NCBI GenBank assembly: GCA_031274415.1
Contig: JAISQD010000128.1
Location: 1-35,343, forward strand
DNA from: Tannerellaceae bacterium
GTDB taxonomy: Bacteria; Bacteroidota; Bacteroidia; Bacteroidales; Tannerellaceae
Direction of reading: 5' to 3'
DNA length: 35,343 nt
The notes under the pieces are model-generated. The model did not search any database. It saw nothing but the letters and a program-made list of their open reading frames with translations, and was not told the DNA's origin. A program made the position numbers and the translations under genes. How positions within the stretch are numbered: the stretch's first letter is position 1; every line of letters begins with the position of its first letter. Positions 20,185-29,969 of this stretch are shown here, in pieces.

Positions 20185-21228
20185 TTAATTTGCTTGTTCG
20201 ACAGGGGATGAGCCTTCAACTACCGGCTGGTCTAATTCTCCCGGCAAGCGTAGCGTATACAGCGCCGCTTCAATCCGGCGGATAAAATTCCGTTTATCCG
20301 ATTCCGGCGCAAAGACAAAGCCCTCTACGACAACGATGCGTCTGTTTTCTTCGTCCAGACGGATATGGCTGACAAACGGGCCGCCCATCATATCGCCGAC
20401 CATCTTCCATAGCCCCCTCAGCACACCGCAATAGTTGCCGCGCACGGTGATGGGCGTATATGTTACTTCCAAATTGGTTTCCGTTACCATATACGAATTT
20501 GGGAAAGCGCCGGGCAGGTTTATTTTCAATACCGAATCGCGTTTGGCTATCAGATATTCTTTGGTAAACGTATTGGCATCCGTATAGGGAAATGTATAGA
20601 CAAGCAGGTCTGTCCGCCCTGTCTTCGCATTATTCGATGCCCAGAAGAAATCTTTTTCCACACGGTTGTATGCCATGTCGGACGGCACATACAGCATGAT
20701 GTCAAACAGCTTCCTGACACTGTCCATGACCATGACGCTGTACGACTTCTCCAGCAAAGCCCCCGTGCGCTTCATCTCTATTTCGGTGAAGAATTTGGTT
20801 AAACTGTTTTTATTCTCATGCATATAGGCTGTGAAGCTTTCAGTGTCCGGCGCATTAAGCGTCGCGACAACCTGTCCTTGCGCCCAACGGTCTCTCTCGT
20901 AGGAGAAGGAGGTTTTTGTATACATGGAACTGTTGATATTGACGATAAGGATATTCTTCACATAGGTAAGCAATCCGTCAAACTGCTCAGGGGTAGCATA
21001 GGTGATTTTAAAAGCCGGCTCAATCTGTGGCAGTCCGGGAATGGCGGATTGCAGTTCGCCTTTGATCGCAGCCCCTGCTTCCTGATCCCAGAAATGCTTC
21101 TCCATAACAACAATTATTTCGTAAGGGAAACCGGTTGCCTTTGCCAGCGTAGCGCTGGGGTTACATGAACTCATCGTAGCCACGAGGAGTACGAATAGTA
21201 GACCGATAATCAAGTGATGTGTTTTCAT
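20185..21228 (-). CDS. DUF4837 family lipoprotein
   Basis: From the ATG at 21228 the product has 347 aa and begins MKTHHLIIGLLFVLLVATMS, then SC. The LLVATMSSC segment is a lipobox-like end of a signal peptide, so the mature protein should be lipid-anchored at its cysteine. The frame extends upstream to 21291 but this start is supported by the lipoprotein signal. The rest is alternating alpha/beta with no enzymatic motif (GFPYEIIVVMEKHFWDQEAG near the start). The family is common in Bacteroidetes between rlmN and pdxA; function is unknown. The true start lies 14 bp after the end of rlmN. Confidence 0.8.
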   Translation of the reverse strand: MKTHHLIIGLLFVLLVATMSSCNPSATLAKATGFPYEIIVVMEKHFWDQEAGAAIKGELQSAIPGLPQIEPAFKITYATPEQFDGLLTYVKNILIVNINSSMYTKTSFSYERDRWAQGQVVATLNAPDTESFTAYMHENKNSLTKFFTEIEMKRTGALLEKSYSVMVMDSVRKLFDIMLYVPSDMAYNRVEKDFFWASNNAKTGRTDLLVYTFPYTDANTFTKEYLIAKRDSVLKINLPGAFPNSYMVTETNLEVTYTPITVRGNYCGVLRGLWKMVGDMMGGPFVSHIRLDEENRRIVVVEGFVFAPESDKRNFIRRIEAALYTLRLPGELDQPVVEGSSPVEQAN

Positions 21229-21241
21229 GTCCGTATTTATT

Positions 21242-22270
21242 TTAATGTACAAATATATCTTTTTTCGTGGACAGCATACCGCATGCAGCAAAAATATCTT
21301 CTCCCCGCGACGTCCGTATCGTACAAACCGTACCCCTTGTATTCAACACATCACGGAAGGTTTCCATTTTCCTGAGACTTGAGCTTTCCAGCGGGATATC
21401 CGGTATAGTATGATAGCCGATCAGGTTCACACGGCAAGGTATGCCTTTCAATAAATCGGCCAGGTCGATGGCATGACGTACCGTATCGTTCACCTCTTTG
21501 AAAACGATATACTCAAAAGAGATCCGCCGCTGGTGGCTGAAATCATATTGTTTGACTAATGCGATTGTTTTATGCATGGGGAACGCCTTTTCGGCAGGCA
21601 TGATCGAGAGGCGTTCGGCAGGATAGGGCGAGTGCAGGCTGATGGCCAGGTGACACGTGCTTTCGTCGAGGAAACGTTTCAATCCTTTCGCACCAATAGT
21701 GGAGACGGTTATCCGCTTTGGGCTCCAGCCGTACCCGTAGGGCGACGTCAGTATGTCGAGTACTTTAAGCAGCTCGTCCGTATTGTCCAGCGGTTCGCCC
21801 ATTCCCATGAAGACAATATTGGTTAGCGATGCGGATTCGGGGAGCGACTGTATCTGATTCAGCATCTCGTTGGCGGTGAGATTGGCGGTAAACCCCTGTT
21901 TCCCCGTCATACAGAAAATACAACTCATCTTACACCCGACCTGCGAAGAGACGCATACCGTCGCCCTGTCGTCGGCCGGTATATAGACCGCTTCGACAAA
22001 AGAGCCGGAGGCGACGGGGAACAGGTGCTTTGTCGTCCCGTCGGCTGATGTCACGGATTCTACCGGCAAAACGGCGCCTACTTCAAACTCTTTTTCCAGA
22101 AGGAGACGTTTTTCTGCTGCAATATTGGTCATTTCGCTGATGGAAGTCACCCGCTTTTTATACAGCCAGTCGGCCAGTTGTTTGGATGCATACGCAGGAA
22201 GTCCGGTATCGGATACTACCTTTTTCAGCTCATCCAATGTCATACCTAATAATTGCTTTTTCTTACTCAT
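21242..22270 (-). CDS. rlmN: Dual-specificity RNA methyltransferase RlmN (radical SAM)
   Basis: A 342-aa protein. RlmN methylates C2 of adenosine 2503 in 23S rRNA and of A37 in some tRNAs using two SAM molecules. The radical-SAM cluster motif is CKMSCIFC (C113, C117, C120). The methyl-carrying catalytic cysteine is the AACG near the C-terminus (C330). Other family features are VGCKMSC, GMGEPL, TVSTIG, LAISLHSP and ISFEYIVFKEVNDT. The length is normal. It is the first gene of a unit with the DUF4837 gene and pdxA; a TATCTTTG promoter box lies 27 bp upstream. Confidence 0.96.
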   Translation of the reverse strand: MSKKKQLLGMTLDELKKVVSDTGLPAYASKQLADWLYKKRVTSISEMTNIAAEKRLLLEKEFEVGAVLPVESVTSADGTTKHLFPVASGSFVEAVYIPADDRATVCVSSQVGCKMSCIFCMTGKQGFTANLTANEMLNQIQSLPESASLTNIVFMGMGEPLDNTDELLKVLDILTSPYGYGWSPKRITVSTIGAKGLKRFLDESTCHLAISLHSPYPAERLSIMPAEKAFPMHKTIALVKQYDFSHQRRISFEYIVFKEVNDTVRHAIDLADLLKGIPCRVNLIGYHTIPDIPLESSSLRKMETFRDVLNTRGTVCTIRTSRGEDIFAACGMLSTKKDIFVH

Positions 22271-22296
22271 TGTACAAGAGGCTCTCTTTTATGTGA

Positions 22297-22304
22297 CAAA
22301 GATA
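22297..22304 (-). promoter_or_regulatory. -7 box of the rlmN promoter
   Basis: On the minus strand TATCTTTG, a full match to TAnnTTTG, lying 27 bp before the rlmN ATG. It overlaps the U-tract of the preceding terminator. No TTTG was found at the expected -33 distance. Confidence 0.45.
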
Positions 22305-22346
22305 AAAAAAAGCTACCGTACTTTCATCAGGAAGTACGGTAGCTTT
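22303..22346 (-). terminator. Strong terminator at the end of the envelope operon
   Basis: AAAGCTACCGTACTT (22309-22323) and AAGTACGGTAGCTTT (22332-22346) form a perfect 15-bp stem with an 8-nt loop, followed on the minus strand by a U-tract. It lies 40 bp past the PPIase gene's stop codon. Confidence 0.9.
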
Positions 22347-22384
22347 ATAGTCAAGCTATCAAAATAGCTGTTATTTTCTCTCTT

Positions 22385-24514
22385 TCAATAGAAACGGATA
22401 CGGTTATCAACGATCTTCGCATGGCTTGTCAATGACTGGATGGCCTGATAGCCGTAACGATAGGCGTTGGAGGCTTCCAGCGTTTTGATTTGTTCCGCTT
22501 CGTTGTATTCCTTCGCATCCTTTTCTTTATGGATGACTTCGAATACATACACGCCGTTTGTCCCGCTGACGGGTTCGCTTAACCGGCCGGCCGGCGTTAA
22601 AGAGATCATCGCATTCAATTTCGGTTCTGCCCCGATTCCCGTGATACGGCGCGTGGCAAAGTTGATGAATTTAACCGAATCAACCTGAGATCCCATCGCT
22701 TCGGCATATGCCTGCAAAGAGGTCAGGTTCTTGGCTTTCAGGTCGCTGACAATCTGTTCGCCTTTCTTCCGTGCGATCAGTTCCGACTTCAAAGCCGCTT
22801 CGACAGAAGCCAATGAGCGGTATCCTTCTTTCAATGTCCCCTGAACGGCCGCTACGACAAACTGATCATCACACTCGAATATGTCAGAGATTTTGCCTCC
22901 GCTGTTCTGGAACGCCCAACGGACAACCTGGCGTGAATTTTTAATATTACCCACCGTCTGGTCGGAAGCCGAAACCGTAATATTACTCACCACATTATAA
23001 CCGGCCTCTTTAGCTGTCTCATCCATTTTGGATATATCCTGATTCTTTGTGATGTATTGATTCAGTTCGTTATAAATAGTGCTGTACGTCTTCGAACTTG
23101 GCGTGACGGTTATCTCAATATCCGCTATTTTGTATTTGGGTATGTTTGCTGTTCTTTCGGTTACTCTCACCAAATGTGTGCCATACGTGGTCTTCAGTTG
23201 TACCACCTGGTTCAGGGGAGCAGAGAATATCACATCCCTGAATTCTTCATTCAGCCCCCTTAAAGCGGCCACTTCGGTAAACCAGCCGAGTTCGCCGCCG
23301 TTCTGTGCTGTTTGGTCGACCGAAAACTCTTGCGCCAATTGGGCAAAGTCGCCTCCTGCCTTCAATACGGTCATTAAACTGTCGGCCAACGCCGCCTCTT
23401 TCCCGTTATTGGCCAGCATGATGTGGCTCACCTTTACCGAATCAGGAGCAATCGTCTTATCCACCAACCTGAATATTCTGTATTTGTCGTTCTCAAATGC
23501 CGGACCATATATCTCCCCTATGGAAGCCGTCGCTACAAATTGTTTCATTTCCGGATCCATTGCATTTTCCGAGAAGAAGGCATCCATGTACAGTATTTCC
23601 GAGTTCTCATTGACCACATCGGCTATCCGGTCTGTCGTAGCCAACTCTTCCCTTATGCTTTCCACTTCAGCGGCGGCTTTATCATAATCCTCTTTGCTGG
23701 GACGAATATCTACGGCAATGTATTTGATCACTTTGCCCTCTTTTTGTTTATACAGCTCTTTCCGTTGCTTATACAACTGTTCAATCTCCTGTTTGCCGAC
23801 ATTGATTGTAGAATCAGGAATGGAAGAATAGGGTTGCATGGCATATACGATATCTGCGTTTTCTTCTGTCTCATTAAAAGACTCTTTTGCATCCAGCACA
23901 TTTACTGCCAGGGCTTTGCTAAGCAGAATCGTGTATTTCTGTTCCATACGCTGGCGTTTGATATTCTTTTCCCAGAACAGCCAGAAGTTCTTTGCCTGTA
24001 TCAGCTGGGCTTGTTGCTCCGCAGAGTAATTGGCGATGTTGTCATCACTGATTGTCTTCAGAAAGTTCAATAAAGCCGTTTTATCGAATACGCCTGTTTC
24101 CGGATTGTTGAACATCGGCATTTGTGTGATAATAGGAGAGATGTTTTCACCCTGCACCATATCGAAAAGCTCTTCGGCGCCTACCGTCATGCCCAATTTA
24201 GCCAACGCTTCATTCAAGATCACATCCTGCACCATTCCGTCGAAAACAGATTGACGCATTTGTGCGGCATATTCTTCAGGAAGGTTGTTTGACCCGGATT
24301 GCATCTTATAGACCTCCGTCATTTCGTCTATACGCTCCTGATAGTCCTGAATAGTGATTGGTTCTCCATTAATTTCAGCTATTTTTTCCTGTGATTGTCT
24401 AAAAAAAGTAGAACCTGAATTCAAAAAATCTCCAATAATAAAAGCGAACAAAGCTATACCAACAACGATTACCAGCAATCCTGCTTTGTTCCTGATCTTT
24501 TCAAGCGTAGCCAT
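22385..24514 (-). CDS. PpiD/SurA-type periplasmic peptidylprolyl isomerase
   Basis: A 709-aa protein. Residues 12-30 (AGLLVIVVGIALFAFIIGDF) are an uncleaved N-terminal membrane anchor, as in PpiD. Residues 35-130 form a SurA-N-like chaperone region (IAEINGEPITIQDYQERIDE). A parvulin (PPIC) domain lies at about 345-440: VSHIMLANNGKE, then FAQLAQEFSVD, NGGELGWF and YGTHLVRVTER. The C-terminal region (450-709) is a further helical chaperone part. It folds outer-membrane and periplasmic proteins on the periplasmic side. It is the last gene of the operon with lptC and the outer membrane protein, and has its own terminator downstream. Confidence 0.9.
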   Translation of the reverse strand: MATLEKIRNKAGLLVIVVGIALFAFIIGDFLNSGSTFFRQSQEKIAEINGEPITIQDYQERIDEMTEVYKMQSGSNNLPEEYAAQMRQSVFDGMVQDVILNEALAKLGMTVGAEELFDMVQGENISPIITQMPMFNNPETGVFDKTALLNFLKTISDDNIANYSAEQQAQLIQAKNFWLFWEKNIKRQRMEQKYTILLSKALAVNVLDAKESFNETEENADIVYAMQPYSSIPDSTINVGKQEIEQLYKQRKELYKQKEGKVIKYIAVDIRPSKEDYDKAAAEVESIREELATTDRIADVVNENSEILYMDAFFSENAMDPEMKQFVATASIGEIYGPAFENDKYRIFRLVDKTIAPDSVKVSHIMLANNGKEAALADSLMTVLKAGGDFAQLAQEFSVDQTAQNGGELGWFTEVAALRGLNEEFRDVIFSAPLNQVVQLKTTYGTHLVRVTERTANIPKYKIADIEITVTPSSKTYSTIYNELNQYITKNQDISKMDETAKEAGYNVVSNITVSASDQTVGNIKNSRQVVRWAFQNSGGKISDIFECDDQFVVAAVQGTLKEGYRSLASVEAALKSELIARKKGEQIVSDLKAKNLTSLQAYAEAMGSQVDSVKFINFATRRITGIGAEPKLNAMISLTPAGRLSEPVSGTNGVYVFEVIHKEKDAKEYNEAEQIKTLEASNAYRYGYQAIQSLTSHAKIVDNRIRFY

Positions 24515-24641
24515 TTGTCTTATATATATTTAAAAGTTTATATTTACAGTTTAAGGGCACGAAGATACGAAAAAAAGGATTTAACGCATATCTTCTTTTG
24601 TTTTTATTTACAGCCTACCTGAAATTTGTACACACAAACGC

Positions 24642-25898
24642 TTAGTTTCCTACCGTCAAGCGTACAAGTTCGATCTTCGTGGCGGTTACTTTTATGATTT
24701 TGAACGTATAGCGGTCGATGACCACTGTTTCGTTCAGTTTGGGAAACTTCTGATAAAAATGCAGGATATATCCTGCGACCGTTACATAGTCGTCCGACTC
24801 GGGAAGGGTAAGCCCGAACGTGTCGTTCAGGATATCTATTTCAAGACGGCCGGATAAGAGGTACTCGTTTTCAGCGACTTTCCGGGCGATGTGTGATTTC
24901 ATATCATGTTCATCCTCTATCTCGCCAAAGATCTCCTCAACCAGGTCTTCGAGCGTGACAATACCTGCCGTCCCCCCGAACTCATCCACAACAACCGCCA
25001 TGCTTTTTTTATCCTGCATCAGGAGTTTCATCAGTTTGTTAGCCGCCATTGTTTCGGGAACAATGGATACAGGTTTGATAGCCTGCGTCCAGTCTCCCGG
25101 ATTCTTAAACAGTTCCGAAGAATGGATATACCCTATAATATCGTCAATGTTTTCTTTAAATATCAATATCTTGGAGAGGCCGGTCTCTATAAATTTGGAT
25201 TTCAGCTCTTCTATTCCGGCATTTTTGTCACAGGCGACAATCTCGGTACGGGGGACAATACAGTCGCGTAAACGGACACTGGAGAAATCCAGCGCGTTCT
25301 GAAAGATCTTCACTTCCGTTTCCATATCCGATTTCTGCTGCCTGTCATCCATGCTTTGCTGAATAAGGAAATCCAGATCGACTTTGCCTAATGTACGTTC
25401 AGATACATTTTTCAGGTTTTTCGCGCCGATTAGTCTCAGGATACTGTTTGAAAACAATGACGAGAATATGGACACCGGATACAGGATAATATAGACGAAG
25501 AATAGAGGGATAGCAAACAGGTTCAAGGAGAAATTCGAATGGAGTTTAAATATCGTTTTAGGGATAAATTCACCGGTAAATAAGATCAGGACAGTCGAAA
25601 TGACCGACTGGATCAATACAATCAACGCCTCATTGCTTACAACATATGCGATATACGGCTCCAGCATGATCGCCATTTGCAATCCGTAAACAACCAACGC
25701 GATATTGTTACCCACCAGCATGGTCGAAATAAACTGATTCGGGTTATGATAAAAGATATCCAATATTTTGCTGGAGATACTCCGCGTTTTCTTATCCAGC
25801 TCATGCCGCAATTTGTTGGATGAAATAAACGCGATCTCCATACCCGAGAAAAAGGCGGAGAAAGCCAATGATATCGCTATGTATGATAATGTATCCAT
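24642..25898 (-). CDS. CNNM/CorC-type membrane protein with CBS pair (GldE-like)
   Basis: From the ATG at 25898 (MDTLSYIAISLAFSAFF) the protein has 418 aa. A GTG start at 25901 is also possible; either way start and lptC stop overlap. The first 180 residues form a CNNM (DUF21) domain with three to four membrane segments. A CBS pair at about 205-325 (DCIVPRTEIVACDKNAGIEE and VVVDEFGGTAGIVTLEDL) follows, ending in EIFGEIEDEHD. A C-terminal CorC/HlyC domain closes the protein (LPESDDYVTVAGYILH). Proteins of this kind are linked to magnesium/cobalt transport or, as GldE in Bacteroidetes, to envelope functions. The exact role cannot be told from sequence. Confidence 0.88.
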   Translation of the reverse strand: MDTLSYIAISLAFSAFFSGMEIAFISSNKLRHELDKKTRSISSKILDIFYHNPNQFISTMLVGNNIALVVYGLQMAIMLEPYIAYVVSNEALIVLIQSVISTVLILFTGEFIPKTIFKLHSNFSLNLFAIPLFFVYIILYPVSIFSSLFSNSILRLIGAKNLKNVSERTLGKVDLDFLIQQSMDDRQQKSDMETEVKIFQNALDFSSVRLRDCIVPRTEIVACDKNAGIEELKSKFIETGLSKILIFKENIDDIIGYIHSSELFKNPGDWTQAIKPVSIVPETMAANKLMKLLMQDKKSMAVVVDEFGGTAGIVTLEDLVEEIFGEIEDEHDMKSHIARKVAENEYLLSGRLEIDILNDTFGLTLPESDDYVTVAGYILHFYQKFPKLNETVVIDRYTFKIIKVTATKIELVRLTVGN

Positions 25899-26533
25899 CA
25901 CTTGTTGTCAGGAGGGGCGTTTGTATCTGTAGAATCAGCGGGTGCAGTATCCTCGACCGTGAAGGTTCCGCTGGTATCGAATATATCGTATTTAGTCATG
26001 TTTTGATTCGATTCAAAACCGATACCTTCAATCTCTTTTTTCTGTTTGGTGATGATGTGGATGTACCGGTCGGTATAAATCTTCTCCGTCTTTTGGTCCC
26101 AATAAAGCAGCGACGTCTCAAAAAACTCGCCTTCCAAGTTCTCTATCTGTACATTTCCGGCACCTTTCAATAATCCTTTCTTCTCATACCAATAAGCGGT
26201 GTCTGCTTTTATGCTGGCTTCGATATGAAAGAGGGTATCGAATTTCTCAATATAAATACCCTGTGGAAAGAAGTGGTAAGGTTCGGCCGCCTTTCCGTAT
26301 GTCAACCATTCTTTGGTGTTTATCCGGTAACGGGTAATGCCCGAATCCGAGACGAGCGACAACACATCGGTTGTCCTCATCGTATAGGTTTGTTCAGGGT
26401 CGAAGAGGACTTCGACCGTCTCTTTTTTCTCTTTAGAACAGGAAACGGAAAACAAAAGAAGCATAACAACCATCACGGGGATGGTTGTTATGCCTTGTTT
26501 ATTCGTTTTACGGATAAAACGTTCGTTGAACAT
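25898..26533 (-). CDS. lptC: LPS export protein LptC
   Basis: A 211-aa protein. The N-terminus has a hydrophobic segment ending at a lipobox-like cysteine (VMVVMLLLFSVSCSKEKKE). The rest is the beta-jellyroll LptC/OstA-like domain: EQTYTMRTTDVLSLVSDSGI, then KEWLTYGKAAEPYHFFPQGI and KGAGNVQIENLEGEFFETSL, ending in IEGIGFESNQNMTKYDI. LptC is part of the LptB2FGC complex and hands lipopolysaccharide to LptA. It sits between the TPR gene (1 bp gap) and the CNNM gene (overlap). The C-terminal acidic tail is typical of the Bacteroidetes form. Confidence 0.88.
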   Translation of the reverse strand: MFNERFIRKTNKQGITTIPVMVVMLLLFSVSCSKEKKETVEVLFDPEQTYTMRTTDVLSLVSDSGITRYRINTKEWLTYGKAAEPYHFFPQGIYIEKFDTLFHIEASIKADTAYWYEKKGLLKGAGNVQIENLEGEFFETSLLYWDQKTEKIYTDRYIHIITKQKKEIEGIGFESNQNMTKYDIFDTSGTFTVEDTAPADSTDTNAPPDNK

Positions 26534-26534
26534 G

Positions 26535-27899
26535 TTACCTTACCACTGTACGTTCTCCAATCCAACCACCGATCGTAATTGTTTTTCCTTTTTCCAGTTC
26601 CGGATGCATGAAGATCTCTTCCGGCGACGGGAAGTGTCCACGATACGTATTGATGTTTTTATTCGCCTGTTCAGTCACGCTGGGATCGACCTGTTTCGCC
26701 TTTTCAAACTTATCCACAGCAGCATAAAACACGCTTTTCCTCAACACATTGTCATCCGGATAAACACTTGGCGCCGTCGTAGCGTACATCGTTCCGATCA
26801 GGATATAAGGCTCTCCGTAGTTCGGATTGGTCTCCAACGCCTTCAGGCAATACTGCCGGGCTTTTGAATAATTATTCTGCTCGAACGTCAACAACGCAAT
26901 CAGGTAATAATCTTCTGCCTTTACCACATGATCGGCCTCCATACCGGCAGCTTCTTCAAACAACGCGATAGCCGCCGGATAATCTTTCAGTTTCACGGCG
27001 CGTCTGGCAAGCCCCATCGCTGATTCGGCAGTAGGGTCTTGTTTATGGGCATACTCGGAAGCGGCAAAGTAGGCTTCCGTCTCATGACAACGCATTCTTC
27101 TCAACAAAGCGATTGTCTCTTTCAGGTATGCCAGGTTATCCTTATTTTCTTCCACTTTCGAGCCGTAAATACTCTGTAATGTTTCACAATCGGCTGCGCC
27201 ACTACCTGCAAAACCGGTGTCAAGACCTGTTTTAATGCTGAGAAGCGTACTCTTTTCCTTTTCATTATTGGCCGCCGTCGCTTCGGCTAATTGCGTATCC
27301 AATATTTCGCTGGCCTTCAGGTAATCCTGTATATAAACCGGTTTATGATTTTCATCAGACAAAAACAGCTGGTGCGAAGAAAACATAAAGTAAGAAACCG
27401 CCAACGATTCGGTTTTATTACCAAACTCATCAACAACCTCTTTCGCCCAACCATATATGGTCTTAGGATCGGCTTGCTCACCCAATCGCTGTATATAATC
27501 CTGTATTTTACGGGAAACAATCCAGTCTTTACCATATCTCGGATCATTACCGAAATAGTGAACACGCTTGTCATACACAGCCATCAGGTCGTTCATGAAT
27601 GCCGCTTTTTTGGCGGGATCGCTTTCATTGTCAATCTGCCAGCCGACAATACGCACGCCGTACTGATAGATGTCTTTATGAGCGGCCGGACATTCGTCGT
27701 AAGCTATTTTCCAAAACTCATAAGCATCCTTCAGGTTCCCGGATCTGGCATACGAACTGAACAAACTAACATTGGTAATGCAACGGACGCTATCTTCTCC
27801 CGACCCGAAAGGAGTACCTGTATCCACACCTTTTTGAGCATATGTATCAAATACTCCAGCAAGGCATCCGATGGCAAGTAATAATACTTTCGCTTTCAT
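26535..27899 (-). CDS. Periplasmic TPR-repeat protein
   Basis: A 454-aa protein with a signal peptide (MKAKVLLLAIGCLAGVFDTYA then Q). Most of it is helix-turn-helix repeats of TPR type, best seen at about 295-385 (AMGLARRAVKLKDYPAAIAL and YLIALLTFEQNNYSKARQYC with KALETNPNYGEPYILIG). These act as protein-binding scaffolds. The protein is found in Bacteroidetes next to an outer-membrane protein and LptC, so a role in envelope biogenesis is likely but not shown. It begins 40 bp after the outer membrane protein gene. Confidence 0.8.
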   Translation of the reverse strand: MKAKVLLLAIGCLAGVFDTYAQKGVDTGTPFGSGEDSVRCITNVSLFSSYARSGNLKDAYEFWKIAYDECPAAHKDIYQYGVRIVGWQIDNESDPAKKAAFMNDLMAVYDKRVHYFGNDPRYGKDWIVSRKIQDYIQRLGEQADPKTIYGWAKEVVDEFGNKTESLAVSYFMFSSHQLFLSDENHKPVYIQDYLKASEILDTQLAEATAANNEKEKSTLLSIKTGLDTGFAGSGAADCETLQSIYGSKVEENKDNLAYLKETIALLRRMRCHETEAYFAASEYAHKQDPTAESAMGLARRAVKLKDYPAAIALFEEAAGMEADHVVKAEDYYLIALLTFEQNNYSKARQYCLKALETNPNYGEPYILIGTMYATTAPSVYPDDNVLRKSVFYAAVDKFEKAKQVDPSVTEQANKNINTYRGHFPSPEEIFMHPELEKGKTITIGGWIGERTVVR

Positions 27900-27939
27900 A
27901 ATTCTTATCTCATTTAATTTATTATTCGCTTTCTTGATA

Positions 27940-29184
27940 CTAATTTACTTTAAATTTAAGGAACCACAATTCATTAAATGTGTAATTCACGGTAAACCTG
28001 AAATACTGTTCACTTATCAATAATGTTTTATCACCCGGTTGGATCTTTACATATTCAAGCGACAAATTTAATAAAGAACGGTTATCTATCAATGGCAACC
28101 CAAATCCAATACTTGCCCCGTATTCATCATAGCTCGAACCTTTTACCCGCAGGTAAGAGTTGCTGTAATGAACGCCGGCGCGGTATTTGATCCGGTTAAA
28201 GAACGCTTTGTTCTGATAAGCGGGAATAAATTCTCCACCGGCTGCTACACGTATCCGTTGTTTAAATTCATCACGCCTGTCAAAAAAACGGGCCTTATTC
28301 CAATCCTCGTACAGAAAATCGGCAGCCAATGTCAACTTATTTTGTTTTACATATGAAACACCTGCTCCGATAGACTGTGGCATATCAAACAGCTGGTTTC
28401 TGGTCGTATCGGCTTTTTCTAACGTGTTGCCACTCACATTAATTTCATAGGAAGTGGTATTCAACTTGTTTTTAGGAGAATAGGCCACACCGATGACGAA
28501 GCTTTCCCGTGCGCTGAGAGGATGCGTGTATTGAATCCCCAAGTCGAGTTTAATATCGTTCACCTTCATGCTTTTGCTTGTTGTGGACGACGTGGCGCCG
28601 GTGGATGAGAAAACGACCGACTGGTTGTGGGCAATAGTGCCAAACAGGTAACCAACATTGGCTCCAACTGAAAGACGCTTCTTCCATATATCTACAGACA
28701 ATCCCAAATACACATCGTTTAATCCGCCCGAACCGGAAAATTCTTCCACGTATGAAATACCTTCAACCGTTTTACTCGAACCGAAATGATAACCGACATA
28801 CGAAATGGGCAAAAGCCCCACGCTGAGGGCTATCCTGCGGTGAATAGGAAACTGTATGGCGGCATATTCGAAATTCCCGTTGATGTTGCTCTGTTTATTT
28901 GACCCGTCGTCAAACCATGACAGCTGACCGGCGACACCGAAATCTAAAAGGAATGTCAACGAATCCATACCGGTATATGACGCCGGGTTTAACGGGTTTA
29001 TCTGCTTGGACGAACGCATACCGAAACCGACCCCTCCCATAGCACGTCCCGCTCCAAAAGAACGATCGGCCAATTCACCATATCCATATCTCGTGTAGGG
29101 CGAGTTTGTATTATTCTGTGCAAATAACGCCAACGGCAGGAAGACGAGAATGCTTACTGCTACTACTCTCTTAATTTTCAACAT
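27940..29184 (-). CDS. Outer-membrane beta-barrel protein of the coaX-lptC operon
   Basis: A 414-aa protein with a signal peptide (KRVVAVSILVFLPLALFAQ). Short amphipathic strands then alternate throughout, as in beta-barrels (FVIGVAYSPKNKLNTTSYEI, and LLNLSLEYVKIQPGDKTLLI). It ends RFTVNYTFNELWFLKFKVN, an aromatic-ended final strand. The N-terminal motif PYTRYGYGELADRS is typical of a FadL/OmpP1-like family specific to Bacteroidetes. Its start overlaps the coaX stop by 14 bp (29171-29184), so translation is coupled. Ligand and function are unknown. Confidence 0.8.
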   Translation of the reverse strand: MLKIKRVVAVSILVFLPLALFAQNNTNSPYTRYGYGELADRSFGAGRAMGGVGFGMRSSKQINPLNPASYTGMDSLTFLLDFGVAGQLSWFDDGSNKQSNINGNFEYAAIQFPIHRRIALSVGLLPISYVGYHFGSSKTVEGISYVEEFSGSGGLNDVYLGLSVDIWKKRLSVGANVGYLFGTIAHNQSVVFSSTGATSSTTSKSMKVNDIKLDLGIQYTHPLSARESFVIGVAYSPKNKLNTTSYEINVSGNTLEKADTTRNQLFDMPQSIGAGVSYVKQNKLTLAADFLYEDWNKARFFDRRDEFKQRIRVAAGGEFIPAYQNKAFFNRIKYRAGVHYSNSYLRVKGSSYDEYGASIGFGLPLIDNRSLLNLSLEYVKIQPGDKTLLISEQYFRFTVNYTFNELWFLKFKVN

Positions 29185-29905
29185 TATACTCTAAGATTCG
29201 ATTTAATCCTATCAACACTAAATTAATGTTTGCAAAGATGCGGTTTTTTAATCGTCTTTCAAAATAAAACGAATGACCGCCCGTTAAAAAAACCAAAAGG
29301 TTCGGATATTTTATGCGTAGATCATGGATATAACCGTCCATCTCATAAACAATGCCATTGACAACGCCGGCCAGAATAGCTGTTTCGGTGCTGGTGCCAA
29401 CGAATGGAACATCTTCTTTTTCAGCGATCAGGGGGAGTTTTTTTGTATAGTCATGCAACGCCTTGAAGCGTGTAGTCATACCGGGAGAGATATTCCCTCC
29501 CAGAAATAGACCCGAAGCCTCTATCAGTTCATAGGTGATGGCTGTCCCGGCATCAATGACCAAGATATCCTTTTCCGGTTGCAGGTAGTTGGCGGCTACG
29601 ACAGCCGCCAACCGGTCTCTGCCCAGTGTCGCAGGGGTCTGATAGCCAATCCTGACAGGTAAAGAGGTCGTTTCGTCCAGAAAGAGGAAGTCGTGTAACC
29701 GCTCTCTCAGAAAGGCATTCACCTCTTCGTCCCTGTCAATCACCGTCGACAAAATACCACGTACCAACGGATACCGTTCAAAAAGCGGAACGATGTCGGC
29801 AACATGAAACGACTTGTAAGCAAAAGAGGCTTTCTGACATCCCTTGTCGTATATAGCGACTTTTGTCTGTGTATTACCTTGTTCAATAATCAGGTTCACA
29901 TGCAT
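29171..29905 (-). CDS. coaX: Type III pantothenate kinase (coenzyme A biosynthesis)
   Basis: A 244-aa protein. CoaX phosphorylates pantothenate with ATP, the first step of CoA synthesis, and needs a monovalent cation. The ASKHA-fold signs are all visible: N-terminal IEQGNTQTKVAIYDKG (phosphate 1 motif; the usual first Asp reads as Glu here), GRDRLAAVVAA, VIDAGTAITYELI, GGNISPGMTTRFKALHDYTK and the C-terminal TGGHSFYFERRL. Length is typical. It is the first gene of the envelope operon and lies 64 bp downstream of the EF-G paralog in the same direction. Confidence 0.92.
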   Translation of the reverse strand: MHVNLIIEQGNTQTKVAIYDKGCQKASFAYKSFHVADIVPLFERYPLVRGILSTVIDRDEEVNAFLRERLHDFLFLDETTSLPVRIGYQTPATLGRDRLAAVVAANYLQPEKDILVIDAGTAITYELIEASGLFLGGNISPGMTTRFKALHDYTKKLPLIAEKEDVPFVGTSTETAILAGVVNGIVYEMDGYIHDLRIKYPNLLVFLTGGHSFYFERRLKNRIFANINLVLIGLNRILEYNVEN

Positions 29906-29969
29906 GAATTTTCCGCAAAGGAAAACAAAAAAGACGAATTACCGGCTATTGTATACCTGATAACAGCGA

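Noticed and set aside
23423-24073. Plus-strand frame of 216 codons
   Set aside because: Antisense to the well-supported PPIase gene. A shadow frame.
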